Positions 61,565-64,000 of a DNA stretch of 64,000 nt are shown here, one piece after another. Source of the DNA: an uncultured Clostridia bacterium (GTDB lineage: Bacteria > Bacillota > Clostridia > UBA1381); assembly GCA_947627795.1 (NCBI GenBank), contig CANQXJ010000002.1, positions 27,853 through 91,852 on the forward strand, given 5' to 3'. Positions within the stretch are counted from its first letter, which is position 1. Every line of letters begins with the position of its first letter. Both the position numbers and the translations under genes were made by a program. Under the pieces are notes generated by a model that had not been told where the DNA came from, ran no database searches, and worked only from the letters and a program-made list of their open reading frames with translations.

Positions 61565-61673
61565 TTTCACGCCTCCTTTTGAAATAATTTTACAACCGAA
61601 AAATTAAAATAACCTTAAAACCGATAATTATTTTAAAAATTTTTTCCGCGTTATCGGCAATGACAGCGCCAAG

Positions 61674-61718
61674 TGAAAAAAACGGATAGAAGCATAACAT
61701 GAAACGCTTCTATCCGTT
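61674..61718 (-). terminator. pnp: Terminator after pnp
   Basis: 13-bp stem AACGGATAGAAGC/GCTTCTATCCGTT (61681-61693, 61706-61718) and, on the minus strand, a run of seven U. The region 61565-61670 beside it is AT-rich with a CCGATAA/TTATCGG pair (about 61620-61656), nothing else. Confidence 0.9.
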
Positions 61719-61799
61719 CTACTTTCTTTTTTAATCGACAGACTTTCGCAATTTTTATTTTATACCCTTTTGAAGCCTGCCATTATGGTAATTTTTTAT

Positions 61800-63902
61800 T
61801 TATTTTTCGTTATTCTGCTGTTCCTTGACCGCGTCCTTATGCGAAAGGCTTATCTTGCCCGTTTTTTGGTCAATATCCATAACCTTCACAAGCAGCCTGT
61901 CGCCGACGTTGCAAACATCCTCCACCTTCGCCACTCTGTGGTCGGCGAGCTTCGAAATGTGGCAAAGACCGTCTTTGCCCGGCAAAATCTCAACAAACGC
62001 GCCGAACGGCTGGATCGTTCTTACAAGACCGTTGTAAATTTCGCCTACCTCCGGCTCCTTTACTATAGCCTCGATAGCCGCTCTTGCCGCGTTTCCTGAT
62101 TCCTGGTCGAGAGCGAAAATGTAGATAGTTCCGTCCTCCTCGATGTCGATCTTAGCGCCCGTGTCGGCTACGATACCCTGTATGACCTTGCCGCCCTGAC
62201 CTATTACGTCTCTAATCTTGTCAACGTCGATATGCATAACGTCAACCTTCGGTGCGTACGGCGACAGCTCCTTTCTCGGCGCGGGGATCGCCTTTAAGAG
62301 AATTTCGTCGATGATATAATATCTCGCGTCGCGCGTCTTTGTGAGCGCCTCCCAAATTACCTCGTAGGGGAGACCGTCGTTCTTTATGTCGACCTGTATT
62401 GAGGTGATACCCTTCTTTGTTCCGGCAACCTTGAAGTCCATTTCGCCATAAAAGTCCTCAAGTCCCTGGATATCGACCATAGTTGTGAATTCGCCGTTTT
62501 CCTTTGTGATAAGACCGCACGAAATACCCGCGACCGGAGCTTTGATAGGCACGCCCGCCGCCATAAGCGCAAGCGTCGAGCCGCACACACTGCCCTGCGA
62601 CGTCGAGCCGTTTGACGAAAGCACCTCCGATACGACTCTTATCGCGTACGGGAACTCCTCCTCCGACGGAAGAACCGGCACGAGCGAACGCTCCGCGAGT
62701 GCTCCGTGACCGATCTCGCGTCTGCCCGGTCCGCGCGACGGCTTTGTCTCGCCTACCGAGTACGACGGGAAGTTGTAGTGGTGCATATATCTCTTTTCCT
62801 CTTCCATATCTATTCCGTCAAGACGCTGATGCTCCGAAAGCGGCGCGAGTGTCGCCACGGACAATACCTGCGTCTGACCTCTCGTGAACAGACCGGAGCC
62901 GTGAACTCTCGCAAGCAGATCGACCTCAGCCGAAAGCGGTCTTATCTGATTGAGCTGTCTGCCGTCCACGCGTCTGCCCTCCAAAAGCCAGTTACGCACG
63001 ATCTCCTTCTGCATTTTATACAGGACCTCGCCGAACTGGTCTATCGTTTCGGGGAAACGCTCCTCCAATTCGGGCATAATTCTGTCGGTGATTTCGCCTA
63101 TTCTGTCGTCGCGTACGTTCTTATCGTCGGTGTCGAGCGCGCGCTTTAGATCCTCGTACGCAAGCTCCTTGACAGCGTCGTATAAGTCGTGGTCGATGTC
63201 GTGCGACTCGTACTCGAATTTTTCCTTGCCTATCTCAGCCTGTATGCCGCTGATGAAGTCGCACAGATCCTTTATAACGCTGTGCGCGTACTTGATGCCC
63301 TCGAGCATCACCTTTTCCTCGACCTCGTTCGCGCCCGCCTCGATCATTACGACCTTCTGCTTCGTTCCCGCGACGGTAACGTGCATTTGGCTCTTTTCTC
63401 GCTGTTCGACGTTCGGGTTTATAACGTACTCGCCGTCAACAAGTCCTACCCATACGCCGCCTATCGGGCCGTTCCACGGAATGTCCGATATCGAAAGCGC
63501 TATCGACGTTCCGATCAGCGCCGCGACCTCGGGAGGGTTGTCCTGATCGACCGAAAGAACCGTCGCCACGACCGTTACGTCGTTTCTCAGATCCGACGGG
63601 AACAGCGGGCGGATAGGTCTGTCGATAACACGGCTTGTCAAGATAGCCTTTTCCGAGGGCTTACCCTCTCTCTTTACGTAGCCGCCCGGGATTTTTCCTA
63701 CCGAGTACAGCTTTTCTTCGTAGTCGACCGACAGCGGGAAGAAGTCGATTCCCTCTCTCGGCGTTCTCGAAGCCGTTACGTTTACCATTACTGCTGTGTC
63801 GCCGTAGCGCACGAGGCAGTTTCCGTTCGCGAGCTGAGCCATTTTGCCCGTCTCGATAATAAGCGGTCTGCCCGCCAATGTTGTTTCGAATGTTTTAAAC
63901 AT
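61800..63902 (-). CDS. pnp: Polyribonucleotide nucleotidyltransferase
   Basis: 700 aa from the ATG at 63902 (SD AAGGAGA). Two RNase PH cores; KH domain (DVMHIDVDKIRDVIGQGGKVIQGI) and S1 domain (GEIYNGLVRTIQPFGAFVEILPGKDGLCHISKL) at the C-terminus. Core marks: FFPLSVDYEEKLYSVGKIPGGYVKREGKPSE, MHHYNFPSYSVGETKPSRGPGRREIGHGALAERSL and DFKVAGTKKGITSIQVDIK. It degrades RNA 3'-5' with phosphate, acting after RNase Y. A hairpin at 63962-63977 upstream may be an earlier terminator. Confidence 0.97.
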   Translation of the reverse strand: MFKTFETTLAGRPLIIETGKMAQLANGNCLVRYGDTAVMVNVTASRTPREGIDFFPLSVDYEEKLYSVGKIPGGYVKREGKPSEKAILTSRVIDRPIRPLFPSDLRNDVTVVATVLSVDQDNPPEVAALIGTSIALSISDIPWNGPIGGVWVGLVDGEYVINPNVEQREKSQMHVTVAGTKQKVVMIEAGANEVEEKVMLEGIKYAHSVIKDLCDFISGIQAEIGKEKFEYESHDIDHDLYDAVKELAYEDLKRALDTDDKNVRDDRIGEITDRIMPELEERFPETIDQFGEVLYKMQKEIVRNWLLEGRRVDGRQLNQIRPLSAEVDLLARVHGSGLFTRGQTQVLSVATLAPLSEHQRLDGIDMEEEKRYMHHYNFPSYSVGETKPSRGPGRREIGHGALAERSLVPVLPSEEEFPYAIRVVSEVLSSNGSTSQGSVCGSTLALMAAGVPIKAPVAGISCGLITKENGEFTTMVDIQGLEDFYGEMDFKVAGTKKGITSIQVDIKNDGLPYEVIWEALTKTRDARYYIIDEILLKAIPAPRKELSPYAPKVDVMHIDVDKIRDVIGQGGKVIQGIVADTGAKIDIEEDGTIYIFALDQESGNAARAAIEAIVKEPEVGEIYNGLVRTIQPFGAFVEILPGKDGLCHISKLADHRVAKVEDVCNVGDRLLVKVMDIDQKTGKISLSHKDAVKEQQNNEK

Positions 63903-63949
63903 TTGCTTATCTCCTTTTCTTTTATTTTTTCGGGAGATATGCTTTAGCA

Positions 63950-63977
63950 TATAAATACAAAACGGGAAAATTCCCGT
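63950..63977 (-). terminator. Hairpin upstream of pnp
   Basis: ACGGGAA/TTCCCGT (63962-63968, 63971-63977) followed on the minus strand by TTTTGTATTT. It is probably the terminator of an upstream gene, often rpsO, that lies outside the window. Confidence 0.6.
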
Positions 63978-64000
63978 CCTCTGTTTATGTGCTAAAAAAT

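Noticed and set aside
1-64000. CRISPR arrays, prophage, tRNA or rRNA genes
   Set aside because: No regular repeat-spacer array, no integrase or structural phage genes, and no tRNA-like cloverleaf or rRNA sequence was noticed.

Overview
The window reads as a chromosomal segment of a Gram-positive Clostridia-class bacterium of moderate GC, probably a gut-type anaerobe related to the Oscillospirales or Monoglobales. The evidence is gene content and order: a rimP-nusA-rnpM-infB-rbfA-nrnA-truB-ribF operon, rny-ymdB, murT-gatD, an LCP protein, a 2[4Fe-4S] ferredoxin, a glgBCD/glgAP cluster, and consensus TTGACA-17-TATAAT promoters with strong AGGAGG ribosome binding sites. There is no sign of phage integration, CRISPR, rRNA or tRNA. 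Most of the window is core chromosome, and the unusual material sits in the intergenic spaces and in a few accessory genes.

Layout. 1-4.8 kb: thiD (cut by the window edge) and thiE, a small secreted stalk-domain protein, a lone trpB, a short MITE-like palindrome, a membrane diguanylate cyclase and an unknown 123-aa protein. 4.8-18.2 kb, minus strand: mfd, pth, two palindromic repeats, glmU, then the nusA-infB operon read from a promoter and leader hairpin near 18.1 kb. 18.2-24.4 kb: an LCP protein with an acidic tail, queH, murT-gatD and a membrane-anchored glucosaminidase, so largely cell-wall functions. 24.4-28.9 kb: rpmG-secE-nusG-rplK-rplA-(L10 leader)-rplJ-rplL, then DUF177-rpmF. rpoB does not follow rplL. 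28.9-32.8 kb: a solitary PBECR-type nuclease gene, an independent structured small RNA, radA, a membrane protein, ricT and a ferredoxin. 32.8-36.5 kb: a lipoprotein related to clostripain that has lost both catalytic residues, and an acyl-CoA synthetase.

The most exciting item is at 36.63-36.96 kb. A 29-aa hydrophobic peptide has its own promoter, an antisense RNA promoter and terminator, and a 5'-to-3' complementarity in its mRNA. This is a complete candidate type I toxin-antitoxin module. 37.0-44.1 kb: a BlaI/M56 regulatory pair with three palindromes in its control region, then a 1413-aa secreted esterase-like protein. 44.1-47.1 kb: ymdB and rny, separated by an elaborate structured terminator-like RNA; rny itself has a long leader and no conventional start at its best Shine-Dalgarno. 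47.1-58.1 kb: glycogen synthesis and breakdown (glgB, glgC, glgD, glgA, glgP, GH13), with lysine-rich tails on GlgB and GlgA. 58.1-61.6 kb, minus strand: a VTC-type polyphosphate polymerase, a DUF4956 membrane protein and a beta-helix-type surface protein with a Met/His/Gly-rich insert. 61.8-63.9 kb: pnp.

How the genes work together. The minus-strand informational operon covers transcription elongation, translation initiation and ribosome or RNA maturation. The glg block makes and degrades alpha-glucan storage. rny and pnp supply mRNA decay. MurT/GatD, the LCP protein and the glucosaminidase remodel the wall. Several calls (the sRNA, the structured RNAs, the toxin-antitoxin module) rest on promoter, hairpin and complementarity reading alone and would need RNA mapping.
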